From assembly GCA_029706075.1 (NCBI GenBank), contig JAINUG010000383.1, positions 310,001-374,000 of the forward strand: 64,000 bases of DNA, given 5' to 3'. This document shows positions 33,911 through 46,010 of the stretch, one piece after another. Under the pieces are notes generated by a model, which saw only the letters and a program-made list of their open reading frames with translations, ran no database searches and was not told the origin of the DNA. Positions within the stretch are counted from its first letter, which is position 1, and each line of letters starts with the position of its first letter. A program made the translations under genes and the position numbers. Source of the DNA: Aldrovandia affinis (taxonomy: Eukaryota; Chordata; Actinopteri; Notacanthiformes; Halosauridae).

Positions 33911-34138
33911 TGTTATATCCTTAAACAGTTGAATTTGAGATCTTAAGGGAATGTAGTGACTGTTAGGCTATAGCAAAATACAGCCTGTTGCATTGAAGTT
34001 CATTATCTGGCCATTACTTTGCCAGGCTGCATTTATCACGTTATAGGTTTGAATCGCTGTGTGCTTCTGGGTACCACTGTTTGTGATGTATGTTTGCCTC
34101 CTTAAGTTTTCCCGTTTTCATTTTTATGTTTTGTGGGG
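33911..34138. other. Short intron spacer
   Basis: Unique sequence between the Tc1-like element and the LINE 3' end. Nothing recognisable. Confidence 0.6.
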
Positions 34139-34537
34139 TTTTTTTACCTTTATTTTGACAGGGAAGGTCTCACTGAGACTAGGTCTCTTTTACAGGAGAG
34201 CCCTGTTAACAAGCGTATAAAAAAATAACAAACAATATAGAATACAATAAAGGACAATATACAATAAAATAAAATATAAGGGGGAGAAAAAGCTCAGTCA
34301 GTTGCTTAAAAACAAGTGCATTCCTCTATGACATAGTCCTCCAACAACTGTTTGAATATTTGCAAGGACACAACTGTGTCAAGTCTAAGGACACCTTGCA
34401 TTTCATTCCACAGGTGTGGTGCAAAGAAGCTAAATACAATTTTTCCTAAATCAGTTGTTGTAAAAGGAACCTAGTCTAACGTTATCGAATCCTGCAACTG
34501 GGTTGAATATGACATTTTTCAAATATTTCAAAGAGAT

Positions 34538-35575
34538 TGTCACACGCCACGTGACAATCCCTGGACTGGAGCAGAGCAGCCGATGGTAAGAACTGGCAGA
34601 GGAGTGGGGTTTGCCAGTCTACGGACCGGATCTTAATTTTTTCTCACTCTCCCCCAGACGCGGGAGAGTGAAAACAGCGGGAGAGCAGGCTAAATAAAAA
34701 CAAACACAAAACACAAAGTCTTCACCCTACTTTCTTCGAAGTTTTGGGCTAAGACAATTAACTAAAATAACAAACTAAAATAAACAAAACTATGGTGAAA
34801 GCTCACCTCCTCCGAGGGGGGAATCCCCTTCCGGGGAAACACACAACAAACCCAAACAATCAGCGGCTTTCCACACCGCTTCCATACATTCACATTTGAC
34901 AGGAATCCACACTTAACAGGACAGGGTAGAACTCTACGCACTGTCCCTACGCACACTCATCACACCACTCAACAAGACACCGTGCCTCTTCAGTCCGGAG
35001 TTCCACTATAACCACACCGGGCGCACACAGAGACCTTCAACCTTTTCAGTCTCTGAATTCTCTTTTCAACTCGGACACTCCGAGACCACGCCACTCATGA
35101 CAGTGAGAGTTCTCTGGCAACCATGAATGACAAGACTAACAACTTTACAATACGCACACATGAATGACACGACAAGACTAACTCATCCCCCACTCGCCCC
35201 ACCCGCTCTTAAATAGGCTTACTTTCTGCCTGGCTCAGGTGGGACTCGTGAGGCAATCATCCGTCTATCATTCACTCACCCAATCACAATCACTCAACAC
35301 CAAACAATTCACATACACCACACCCACTCACATTCTCACAAACAAACACAATCAGTCAAGTGACTTCAACATCAATTAACTGATTGAATAATAATTAAAT
35401 AATTGGGACCATTGGAACTAGAATTCTGGGCACCTGCCAGTAATCTCGTCAACTGCGAGATTGCCAAACCTGGCCCCGGAAAGTACAACTGTTCCAAAGG
35501 TCCTCCACAGCAACACCGCAGCAAAAGCCAGGCAACCCCGCAACTCCCCTGCCGCAGAGACCGACGCCCTCCACA
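34538..35575. mobile_element. Possible solo LTR of an LTR retrotransposon
   Basis: About 1,038 bp of foreign sequence interrupts the LINE's 3' coding part. It begins TGTCACACGCC and ends CCCTCCACA, so it has TG...CA limits like an LTR. On the minus strand a TATTTAAG box lies near 35211-35218 and could be a promoter. No coding region is present. I see no clear target-site duplication and no second copy in the window, so a different kind of insertion remains possible. It is younger than the LINE it interrupts. Confidence 0.4.
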
Positions 35576-35813
35576 GTTAAATAAGATGGTAATTTATTTA
35601 AAAGCACTTTGAAGATGAATAATAAGAGGTGTTTTTTTCTTCAGGTAGCAAGGGACGACCAGCCAACATTTTGATATAGGCTGCAATGATGTGTGCAAAA
35701 ATTATCTCCTGAAATGAAGCGTAGGGCACTGTGATAAACTGCATGTAATGGTTTTAATGTTGAAGCAGAAGCATGCATGTAGATGACATCTCCATAAAAA
35801 TGTGGATTGGACA

Positions 35814-36182
35814 GGGCTGGGGGTTAGCATAGAGGTCTAATGCACCCGTATTTGGCTGGTCCTGTATGAGTGCAATCTGCCATATCAGGGATGCGGTTCA
35901 AAACCTGTCTCTGCCAGACTGGCCCTGGCCGTTGGCCCTGATCAGGAGTGGCATCTGGCTGTCTGCTACTGAGGGAGGGGGGAGGGTGGTCGGCACAAAC
36001 TCACTGTAAAGCATGTACGGGTGTGTTCAGAAAGGGGGTTCCGTCTCGAAGGAGGTGGATCTTCGCCTGCCTCGGAGAGTAGCTTGCCCCGTAGAGAAGG
36101 GCGGTGGAGTTTGTGGGGGAGGGTTAATAAAAATAAATAGAGGGTATAATTGGCTTCCAAATCGGGGAGAAAAATCTGAAAC
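35814..36182 (+). mobile_element. tRNA-derived SINE, ATTGGC-tail family, copy 2 (inside LINE)
   Basis: The head is GGGCTGGGGGTTAGCATAGA with GGTCTAATGC, the B-box-like block is GCGGTTCAAAACCTG, and the tail AAATAGAGGGTATAATTGGC is followed by TTCCAAATCGGGGAG. It is flanked by AAAATGTGGATTGGACA at 35797-35813 and AAAATGTGATTTGGACA at 36183-36199, a 17-bp target-site duplication with two mismatches. The LINE reading resumes on either side, proving insertion into the LINE. Confidence 0.9.
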
Positions 36183-36670
36183 AAAATGTGATTTGGACAA
36201 TTATTTTCTTGCTGTTAAAAGTAAAACATGATTTATTTATATAAAATAAGCCTAGTTTTGTTCTTAATTTCTTTGTAAGTTTGGCTATCTGAGTTCTAAA
36301 AGAAAGTTGTTTTTTTATCCAACCAAATATCAAGATATTTATTTGAAGTCACTTGTTCAATTTCAAGGGTAAGTATTTCATGATCAGTAGGGCAGTTTCT
36401 CCAACCTCCAGAGAATATAATAAATGTGGTCTTATTAGAATTTAGTTTGAGGTTAAAAAGTGAAACTTGTATTGTATTAAAAGCTTGCTGAAGGTTGGAG
36501 ATGGGCTGTGTCACAGAGGAGGCAGTACCATACATCACTGTATCATCTGCATAAAAACATATTTTACAGTTGCTTAAATTGAAACCAATACAAAGTTTTT
36601 TATCAAATGACTACAATGTCATTAACAACAAGAAATGCAGCTGAGATACTGTACTTTTGAACCCAGTTTT

Positions 36671-36937
36671 TTAAAAGTCTTTTGAGGACAGTATTTTTCT
36701 TATCCATCCCCACTTTCATGAGGTTTAATCTAAACGTGGGTCAGACAGAGTCCTGATGTAATATTGAACACACTCTCAGAGTCCCATTACATTGCTGGGC
36801 TTTGCGTTTTCTTGAGAATGTGCGAAAAGCCATTTTTCAACAGAGTGTCCGGTCCCAGCAAATTTTGGAGAGGGATCTTGTTTGGTCGTAGAGATTTTCC
36901 TGTGTCTAATGCCACCGTGGTAATTAAATATATCATC
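36671..36937. other. Intron spacer, possible LINE remnant
   Basis: No recognisable feature. The left part may still belong to the 5' side of the LINE, whose limit I cannot place exactly. Confidence 0.45.
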
Positions 36938-37285
36938 GGGGGCCTCCGGATGGCACAACCGGTAAAGGCACTTGCCTGAACTGTGGTCGGGGTTCGATCC
37001 CTTGCTGCGTCAGCCCGGCTCTGGCCGGGAGCCCCGTTCAGGGGCGGCGATTGACTGTCTGCCACAGGGGGATGGGGGAGGGAAAGCCAGCACGAGCACG
37101 GAAAGCTTCCCAGTGGGCAAAGCGAATAGGCGAGTTTCCTTCTTGAAAGAAGTTCTTCATTGCCGGCCCCCAGGGTACTGGCTGGTCCCGTAGTTGCGGG
37201 CGGCGGGCTCGTAGGATAGGGTGAATTGAAGAAATAGGGGGTACAATTGGCCAGCAAATTGGGAGAAAATTTTGAGAAAAAAATA
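36938..37285 (+). mobile_element. tRNA-derived SINE, ATTGGC-tail family, copy 3
   Basis: Head GGGGGCCTCCGGATGGCACA then ACCGGTAAAGGC (A-box-like), GGGGTTCGATCCC (a near-consensus B box), a GC-rich body, then AAATAGGGGGTACAATTGGC followed by CAGCAAATTGGGAGAAAA. Weakly similar AAATATAT sequences lie on both sides, but I do not call a target-site duplication. Confidence 0.87.
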
Positions 37286-38280
37286 TATATAATGTCACCG
37301 CTGATATTGCAGTTTTTCTCAGAATCCTCCTGAGAGGAGGATTTTAGCTCTTTTACGAGTTCATTTTCAGATGAGAAAATGTGTCCGTTGCTCTACTTTT
37401 TTCTTTTTTCTTCCGCCAGGCGGAAACTGTTCAGGGAAAATATAGGCAAAGTGAGCGAAAGGTGATCGAAAACACCCGAGAGGAGCGTTGTGGCCCTTTT
37501 AAAGCCATGAATGTGGCCTTTTCATTCAAGTTGCACTTTAAAATTTGAATATTGTCAGGTCTTGTTATGAAATGGAGCAAGTACACCCACGCCCGGAGTG
37601 GCGCACATGCATATGAAAGCATTCTGTGTTTGTGTGCTGACTTAATATTTCCAGTGGGAGAAGCTCTAATGAACTTTATGAATCAGTTTAGTGTGCTCTG
37701 CTGAAAGGACCAGACTGTTAAATGTAATAAACCAGTGTAAAAATGGCTTTGGATATGATGGGAAAATTAGAATATTCAGAATAACAACATTAAAAATATT
37801 TTTTAGGAAAAAAATGTTGTTCTTTCTGGGTCTCTGCGTACAAAAAGCCAATTTGCAGTAAATCCATAACATGTATGTGCCCTTAATGCCATTAGTGAAC
37901 AGTAAGCAAGGTGCTTAGGCATTGCTGATTGGGTTGGGTGTCTCTCCATTGTTGTTAATGGACCATGGTGCACATGTTTGCGCTTAATCATGACAAGAAT
38001 GTGAATGCTGTGTAGAGGTGATTACTTTTAACACGCTGAATTGAAAAGCATGTAGGCTTGTGTAGTAATGCTGCTTGACGGGACTGATGGTAATCATAAA
38101 TATGGGGGAAAGACTGAAAAAATTCCTTACCCAAGGAAGACATTGTTGTCAGTTTTGATTCCCCTTGGTTGCAGTAGTTAGGCAGTGGGAGTTTTGTGAA
38201 TGCTTCATCTAGTTGGAGGAGCATGGGCAGGGGCAGTTATCTTAAACTGTCATAATGCTGAGGGAAACTCTGCTTGTAAT
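37286..38280. other. Intron sequence, no gene
   Basis: AT-rich unique sequence. No coding region or repeat recognised. Confidence 0.6.
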
Positions 38281-38390
38281 GAGGTCATTAGGCTACTGGT
38301 TTGTATCCTGGCTGGGGAACTGCTGTTGTACCATTGAGCGAGGCACTTGACATGAATTGTTTAAGTAACAGTAGCTGTAAAAATGCAGCA
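38281..38390 (+). mobile_element. SINE fragment
   Basis: CTGGTTTGTATCCTGGCTGG (B-box-like) then GGAACTGCTGTTGTACCATT, GAGCGAGGCACTTGACATGA and ATTGTTTAAGTAACAG match, with substitutions, the body of a widespread fish SINE (TTGTACCCTTGAGCAAGGCACTTAACC type). The A box side is weak and the L2-like tail is missing. Confidence 0.7.
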
Positions 38391-40875
38391 GTTATAACAA
38401 CAGTTAACAACCACAACGCTGATTGAGAGTGAAAACAGGGGACGTCTTAATCAATGTTTCGCGTACTGTTTAATATATATCAAGGCTGATGTGTACGGTT
38501 TCCTGTCCAAAGCGCAGAATGAGTTATGGATTATGACTGACGCATTCATTGTTTCAATGATCCATGCGCTGACATAACGATGAACATTAATAACAGCGAG
38601 CCGTTGATGAGAGCCGCGTCTTAGACTGGGAGCGGCCCCTCTGTCTAGCACAGAGGCCACCATCATTATCAGCTTTGCCACTCACGTTTAGTGGGCGGCT
38701 CACAGTTCTCATTTAATTAAAGCCCATTGTCTTTCATGCTCTTCTGTGACTTTCATCAGCTCTTAATGGCCTAAATGCTGATCACGCTGGATACAACTAG
38801 TCCTGCTAAGAGGAATTTGTTTAATAGTAGCGGTGCAGTAAAGGCACTATGCTACGCCGGTCAGTGTTGAGTATTTTTAGTTATTTATGTGAACCAGACG
38901 TATGCATAAGACGTGGTCACATAAGACTTAAGTATCCCAATTATTGCGTATGAAATCGGCGTTGTCTTCTGGAATTACTCCCAGGGCTTCCAGGGCAAAA
39001 CTATATCTCAAACTATTTTTATGACATAATATAATGTTATAAAATAATATAATAACCTTCTATGTCTCAGATTATTTTTGAGATGTGGTTAATATCAACA
39101 ATCTGGTTATTGCTTTCCTTAAATTTTCTTGAAAATTGCCTTGAAAGAATTCTGTGATTTTTATTGGTTATTTTCAGCATTGGTGAGATGATGCAGCCAT
39201 TGTGTTACAGTTTTTTGATATCTTTTTGAATGTTTTAGAGGTGTGATGCATGGTATGATCATGGGATCTTGTAATTTGACAATTTCCATCCATTGACCTA
39301 TGGAAGTGTGTTTACCATTTTTATTTAAATTGCATTTCAAATTAGGTAGAAAGGAATATATGGGCGATTTTGTGTCGATCCATCACTGCTTTGTCTTTTG
39401 TTATTCATGTGTGATGAATGATGGGGTGTTGGGAACTAAAGGCTACCAGAGCAGCAGGAATTATTTGTAAATTCTGGTGCAATATATATCTTAAAATGGT
39501 GAAATACTTGAAACACCCACTTGAAATTCAGCGCTGCATCTTACGAAAAAGGAAAATCAAAGATGCAGTTTTTGAAACGATGTATATTTGTACGTTTAAA
39601 AAATTAATGTTTGCATATTAAATGTGGCAAATCTTAACAGCCCGTAATAAGGCGTGCAGAGTGCCTCGCCAATACATGCGGTCTGTTTGCATCATAGGTT
39701 TGTTGATAAGTACTACCGTTATTTAGAAACTATTGAAAGTGCTGCTTGTGCCGTTGCTGGGCTTTGCCATTTGACTGGAAGATGACCCATTAGCCATCGC
39801 CTCGATGAGTTGACTTTTTTTTGTGTAAGCGCTGTGCGTTTCATGACTTGTTAAACACATAATTGCAATTGTTTATGTTTATTTGAGAAAGGTTGACATT
39901 ATTATTATGTGGCTAAATGAGGCCATTAAAAAGATATTACGGGTTTATGAACAACATCGTGCACCTGCGGTTGCAGACCCCTCTTTCCGCACAGGTTGTT
40001 TGTTAGGCGTTGAATCTAGAACGCAGATTAGGCTCAATCTAAATGCTTGTCTGGGTGGGAGAATGCTGGCGAGCTGCTCTGAAATTCCGCGTTTAGAGAA
40101 AGCCACAATCAGATTTGGTAAACTGCTTTCGCTCAGGCTTCAAAAATCTGTTTCATGAATATGTGATTGTTCTGTGGCTTTTATAACAGTATGACATTAT
40201 CAGTATGTAGTTATTTGGAATCATGTAATGGGTAAAAACAAAAAAATGTAAAAGGATAAAAAAAAAAAAAATTCTCCCTTATCCTTTGTCTCTTTTCATG
40301 TATTTTGATGTTAGATCACCATATCAATACAATTTCATTAAATATTGTAATTTGAGACTAAACTGCATGATTGTTTATCTTTCCTTATGCTTTGTGAGCT
40401 CGGCAGTAATGGCGTATTTCAGTCTTGTTAAAAGTTAAAGTTTTATTTCAATGCAATTCAATCAATTAGCCCAGATTTCAAATGTTTTTATTGCAGTGGC
40501 TAAAACGGTGCTACATCAAGTATTATTTCTACCTCCTATAATAAAGCAATGATTCTGGAATAATGATCTTTATTTAGTTTAATTAGTCCTGCAGTTTTGT
40601 GGTCTAATGTTAAAATATCCATGGTACAAAAGTCAGAAATGCAGTAACGCTTGTTTATGTAATGAGTTACATGCATAATTAGTCACCTTTTATGGGAAAA
40701 AGTTAGTTTTTATTGATGTTATCTTGAGATAAATATAATTGTATCATGTTGTTTCAGTAGAATGCGAAACTATTTGTAGCTTGTGTGTACAAATTTCAAT
40801 GGATTCCGTAGACGGGTGATCATGCTACTGATCTATGTAGAATACAGTCTTCAATATCATTGCTCTTTTCTTGAT
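38391..40875. other. Intron sequence, no gene
   Basis: AT-rich unique sequence with an A-run near 40258-40270. No coding region or recognisable mobile element. Confidence 0.6.
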
Positions 40876-41479
40876 GGCACATCCTGTATAACGTGGATCC
40901 TTCCAATGCAGCGTGCTCAATCACATATCCTGTATAACTCTGATTCATCCAATGCAGCGTGCTCTATCACATATCCTGTATAACTCTGATTCATCCAATG
41001 CAGCGTGCTCTATCACATATCCTGTATAACTCTGATTCATCCAATGCAGCGTGCTCTATCACATATCCTGTATAACTCTGATTCATCCAATGCAGCGTGC
41101 TCAATCACATATCACATTCATCCTGTATAATCCTGTATAACTGATTCATCCAATGCAGCGTGCTCTATCACATATCCTGTATAACTCTGATTCATCCAAT
41201 GCAGCTCTATCACATATCCTGTATAACTCTGATTCATCTCAATCACATATCCTGTATAACTCTGATTCATCCAATGCAGCTCTATCACATATTCTGTATA
41301 ACTCTGCTCTATCACATATCCTGTATAACTCTGATTCATCCAATGCAGCGTGCTCTATCACATATCCTGTATAACTCTGATTCATCCAATGCAGCGTGCT
41401 CTATCACATATCCTGTATAACTCTGATTCATCCAATGCAGCGTGCTCTATCACATATCCTGTATAACTCTGATTCATCA
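40876..41479. repeat. Minisatellite, 46-bp unit
   Basis: The unit contains TCACATATCCTGTATAACTC, then TGATTCATCCAATGCAGCGT and GCTCTA. TCACATAT starts at 40921, 40967, 41013, 41059 and 41105, exactly 46 bp apart. From about 41105 to 41330 units are shortened and shuffled, then regular 46-bp copies return. About a dozen units in total. The unit lacks stops in several frames, so 66-86 codon frames exist on both strands; these are artefacts. Confidence 0.95.
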
Positions 41480-43921
41480 ATGTTCATCAATTGCTGGATT
41501 CATTGATTAATTAACTTGGCAGGGCTCTATCACATGTCCTTTGGTAATGGCGCGACATCAGTTCAAAGCATCAGGGGCTGCATATCAGCATCGGGCTGGC
41601 AGGCCCCTCTTCAGCGCCCAGCTCACGCGCCTGGCCCGCGACGGCGGTGCGTTATACCTTTAATGGCAGGGGCGCACGGAGAATGCCGACGGCCTCTTCC
41701 CCCTGACAGGAGGCGCGCAGCGTGATGTCACGAGTGACAGGGGCTGGAGCGATAGGGCTGGCCCGCCTCGCCGAGCCAAGCTCACGCTTCAGCGCCCCCC
41801 TTCATAATGAGTCACAGGACACGTTTCGTAACTTAGGGTTCATTCGGGATAGACGTGAGCGCGGTTATTCTGTTCTTCGTATCCGCGTGCCCTTCTGGTG
41901 CCGCCTGCTCTAATGTGAGGGGAACAGTGAAGGTGCTGTGATCGTCGGTGAAGAATTCGAATGACCCTGGACTTTTGGTACAGACGTGCCGAGGAAAGAC
42001 ACGCCCATGAAAGGGGAGATCTCACCCCACAGAATGTAGAATCAGGCCCTCCTTTATTGTGAAACCAGAAGTTTGAGAGTAAAGGACATCATTCGGATAA
42101 AAACCCAAAGAGCGAGATTTAGTCACATCTGATAAAATCTCACCGGATCAGCAGGTCCATGAGATGAGCTTGCCCTTTTCTTGCGGGTGAAATTCGATGT
42201 GACCAGATTTGCATAAAATTGATCTGAAGTCTGTACTCTTCAGAAAGCCATACAGTGTAGCGTATCTGTGATGGAAGCCTTCGGCAAAAGGCCAAAGTCA
42301 TCATTTTGGGGGGAAGCATTAGTTAAGGCAGGAGAGTTTAGAATGATGCGCCAGAATACCGCATCGCTTCATTTCTGACCCTGCGCCAATGGACTGAATC
42401 AGTATGTTTGTTGAACCCCAGCATCAGAAATGGGTGGATACGTTTACAACGATGTACAATGGTAGCTGGCACGAACGACGACAGGAGCGTGTTCTATTAC
42501 CGAACGGCTAAGGTTGCAGGACCGCTGCTTATGAGTTGTAAGAACACATTATATCCGCCTATCGGTTTTCAACATAACCCATTTCACCACAAAAGGAATG
42601 AACTGTATGCAAGTTAACGAAAAAATGTTAAAGTTTCCCAATTTATTTTAAGTGGGAAAGTGGGGATTTAAGGAACGCTTTCTCTTTCATCCACACTCTT
42701 GCTTAGCCGACATTTTATCATACAATAGACTTTTTTCTTTAGCTTGAGAAAAAGGAAATCGGAATGTTATGTTATTATAAAGAAAATCATTTTAATCAGA
42801 TCTTGGAAGTGCTCCATAATTAATTGCACAGAAAGCCTTTGAAATGTCAGCTTGCAGTGCTCGCAGTCGCTCAGCAGACGGCCGAGTGGCACCCCGCTCT
42901 TCAGATGAAGGCTGGGGTGAAGGAGCAGCAGACAGGAACCTGGCATCAACCTGGTTGCCAGGCAACCAGATAAACCTTGTCAGCGAGAACAATGCTCCTG
43001 GAAGACTGGTATAACAAGAGAGCGCGAGAGTTTTGCCGCGAAAAAGAGAAACATGTTGAAATAATGAGGGGATTTGTGCGACTACTCAAGCCTTCAAGTT
43101 TCAAGTTTTTTTTCAAGTTTTTTTCCATCTTTCATCATAAAAAAAAAAAAAAAAAGTGCTGAACGCATTTAATTTGCGGTTCGAGAATTCTGCTCTCGTG
43201 ACGGTGTCGGAAACCTCCCCTCCGTCGTTGGCTGTGTTTGCTTGAGTTCTCCCTGCGCGAGCTCACTCTCAGCCTTCGCCCGTCAGTGGCTGGCATCAAG
43301 GATGCCCATCTCCGCCCGAACGCAGCACCCCCTGTTACTGTCGGCGAGGGAAGTGCAGCGTCTATGTGGTCTCTGGCTGTTCTTGAGCTTGTCTCCGCGG
43401 CGGCGTTGGGAACCGCGCTGGGAACGCGTTAGTCTGCACTTTCATTCAAGACCCACAGCAAAAATAAGTTGTGCTTTCTCTCCCCCGTGACACTCCGTCG
43501 CAGCAGCTGGAGCTGGAGCTGGGAGCTGCCGTACAGGCCCTGGAGTGGAACGCTTGTTTTCTGTAGTCAGGACCACAGAAATGCCCCAGAACCCGTTTCT
43601 TCAGCTGGAATGCTCGTTATTGTCTCTGCTTTCCTCCGTTTGGTGCATCGCACGCATGCGTGGCTTTCACGTTGTACATGACGACGTCTGTGGATAACAG
43701 GCAGCCCTTCAGCCTGAGCCTCTAAAACACCAAAGGCCCTGGACTCGCTCTGTTCCGCTGTCGCTTTGCCTCGCAAGGGCTCTCGTACCACCCGAGGATC
43801 TGAGAGCTCCACTTTCTCCAGCGGTAACTGTAGCATCACAATACGGGAAGGGTCTAAAAAGAATGGCGTTCGTCAAGGCGCTGTTCTGTTTGATGACTAT
43901 TTTACTAAATCCACACAACAT
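41480..43921. other. Intron sequence, no gene
   Basis: Unique sequence with a GC-rich patch near 41580-41800 and an A-run near 43138-43156. CAAGTTTCAAGTTTTTTTTC near 43094 is a small direct repeat. No coding region supported. Confidence 0.6.
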
Positions 43922-44292
43922 AGGGGCGGCGGATGGCGTAGCGGTTTAACGCGCCACACTTTGGCTGGGCCGGTGTGGTGTGCGCTGTCCGAAACCCGCG
44001 TCTCTACCAGACCGGCCCTGGTTGTCAGCCCTGATCGTAGGCGGCATTTGGCTGTCCACCTCCGGGGGAGGGGGGAGGGTGAGCCGGCACGAGTCCGTTG
44101 AGGAGCAGGTAAAAGGCGTGCGTGGTAGAAATCCGTCTCTCAATTGGCCCAGAAAGAGTGTCTCGCCCCGGAGGACGGGCGGCAGACTCGTGGGGGAGGG
44201 GAATTGAGATAAATAGAGGGAATAATTGGCAACCAAATTGGGAGAAAAACGTGGGAAAAATTTGAAATAAATGTATTTAAAAAAATAATAAT
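43922..44292 (+). mobile_element. tRNA-derived SINE, ATTGGC-tail family, copy 4
   Basis: Head GGGGCGGCGGATGGCGTAGC with GGTTTAACGC, body with GACCGGCCCTGGTTGTCAGC, tail AAATAGAGGGAATAATTGGC then AACCAAATTGGGAGAAAA and an AT-rich end. The flanks AATCCACACAACAT (43908-43921) and AATCCACGCAACAT (44293-44306) form a 14-bp target-site duplication with one mismatch. Confidence 0.92.
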
Positions 44293-45479
44293 AATCCACG
44301 CAACATTATTCATTCATTTCCTGGCCTGTGTACTGCAGCACCGTGCTTCCTCCTTGTCATCCATATTGTTTGTATTGCTTCCTTATGCTTCCTTCGCTTA
44401 TGCATTTTTTTATTCTTTTATTCACGCGTTCAACACTTGATGAATTCATTTATTTTATGTCAGCCATCTGACGTGCCAAGTCGCAGCGATGCTTTCATTA
44501 GCCGATTAAATGTCAGCGCTGTTTAAAAACAACAACAACAACAACCCGGCAGGAGCTCTGTTACATGGGAACCTCCTTGGCAGCTACTCTGCGTATACAG
44601 TCCGCAGAAGAAAGCCCATTAATGGCCTACAAGCGCAGTTGACTCTTATTACATTATTATTAGTCCAGAGAGAGGTTTCCTGGCACTGTGGTCGCCTGAT
44701 TTTAAAGTGTAGTCAAGTATAATTTTCCATTTCTGTATTAATTACATGCCAAGGGTGCAGCAGTTCAGTGCATTTTAAATGTTTTTACAATAACAGTGTA
44801 AAGCTACTTTTACAGCTTGAGAGATCAAATTCCTGCAGGGGAAAAAAAATGAATAATCTTGTAAGGAAAGGGAGGTGTTGCACACTGCTCTGACATCCAT
44901 CTCAGTTTGTGAATGTTGCCACCAGCTCACGCCGAACCACTTCTACTCGCACTGGAGGAGGATTCAGTGCATTGGCCACGCCTACAAACCACCTACAGGG
45001 GGCGGCACTAATGAGGAATGGTGCGAATGCGACACCTCCCACTCGAAGTCTGTGTTTTCAGGCTGGCTGTCGTCAGGTCATATTTCAAAATCATTTTTTA
45101 CGTGTTTATCCTTTCAAATTGGGTGATGAAAGCCGCAGTGAAAGGCAGTTTCGCAGTTCCCATGACAGGGCTTCCAAAGAGAGAGACTAATTACATGAAT
45201 TCTTTTTTATTTCCACTGCACATTCAAAAGGGATTCTACAGTAATGGTCAGATGCTCTCTTTGCCAAACTGAAATGAAAAAGAAAAGGCACGCCGCCATT
45301 CTGTTTGCCAGAGAGTGGTTAAGGCGGAGCACTCATCAGAGAGTGGATGGTGCACTGCCAAGAGAGTAGAGAATCAGGAGCACCAGCCTACTCAACATGG
45401 CTTCTGTTCGTATGCAGTACAGAGCACACCTCCTCTGCAGTGGTCTTGTGGGGATTGTGCTAGCTCACCCATATCAACC
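44293..45479. other. Intron sequence, no gene
   Basis: Unique sequence with a short AAC run near 44528-44544. Three overlapping + frames of 80-93 codons near 44.9-45.2 kb have no recognisable domain. Confidence 0.6.
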
Positions 45480-46010
45480 CTTTATACCACGGCTTGGTTA
45501 AATACTCGATTCTGATTGGTCAAGAGAGGGTGGGGGGGTTCCATTATTTTTGTGATATCGGACGTGTTATCCAGGTCTCAGGATGCAACATGTAGAAATC
45601 TCAAGGCGCACACCACTGAACTTAACATTTCGCTCCCGACAATGAAAATGCACTTAATTCAACGGAAGTAGTACGGTTCACGGTTCAGCACCCAGGTGCC
45701 ACTATTTTTTTTTTTTGCAGTGGATGTACCTGTCTAATTTTCGTGGTCGTGGTATAAGCAGGGTAACGTGCTGCGGACGAGTCGGTTGTCGGAAGTAACG
45801 GTGATATTTACAACCTCCGCCTCGCGTCGGGGTCACATCACCCTGTCGCGTTGTTATTTTTCAACAGCCGACTTGTCCGCAGTACATTATCCCTTGCACA
45901 TTACGCTGCGGTTAACAGCTCGGCACTCAACTAGTGTGCCGCGAGGTGGAAAATGTCCCGAGCACGACGAGCCGGATAGATGAACCGTTAATAGCTTAAC
46001 TGTTCATCTT
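45480..46010. mobile_element. Inverted-repeat-rich, MITE-like region
   Basis: TTATACCACG near 45481 faces its exact inverse CGTGGTATAA near 45748-45757. Next comes a long imperfect hairpin: TGCTGCGGACGAGTCGG near 45770 faces CCGACTTGTCCGCAGTA near 45870, with matching extending over about 40 bases per arm. Then CTCGGCAC and GTGCCGCGAG form a bulged stem near 45919-45945. Finally GATGAAC-GTTAA pairs with TTAAC-GTTCATC at 45979-46008. Four stems in about 530 bp suggest a foldback or MITE-type non-autonomous DNA element. I see no coding and do not assign the family. The outer limits are approximate. Confidence 0.6.

Larger units (their letters stand above)
34139..36670 (-). mobile_element. 5'-truncated LINE with two nested insertions
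   Basis: Read on the minus strand, the reverse transcriptase part starts near 36670 (AAFLVVNDIV, the conserved block ahead of the active site) and reaches FYADDTVMYGTAS at about 36529-36557, which includes the catalytic Y-A-D-D. It continues with LNSNKT, YLDIWLDKKTTFF and then LTKKLRTKLGLFYINKSCF. After the SINE at 35814-36182 the frame resumes as GDVIYMHASASTLKPLHAVY and RFISGDN. After the second insert (34538-35575) it ends FFAPHLWNEMQGVLRLDTVV and QIFKQLLEDYVIEE, then a 3' UTR that finishes at a T-rich (minus strand A-rich) end near 34139. Shifts and stops are scattered, so it is inactive. It is a non-LTR retrotransposon; I do not assign the clade. Confidence 0.85.

Noticed and set aside
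41118-41420. Repetitive peptides on both strands (MNQSYTGYV and SHILYNSDSS types)
   Set aside because: Frames through the 46-bp minisatellite, open on both strands at once.
40876-41479. Regular 46-bp repeats resembling a CRISPR array
   Set aside because: Units are contiguous with no unique spacers, no cas genes, and the setting is a vertebrate intron.
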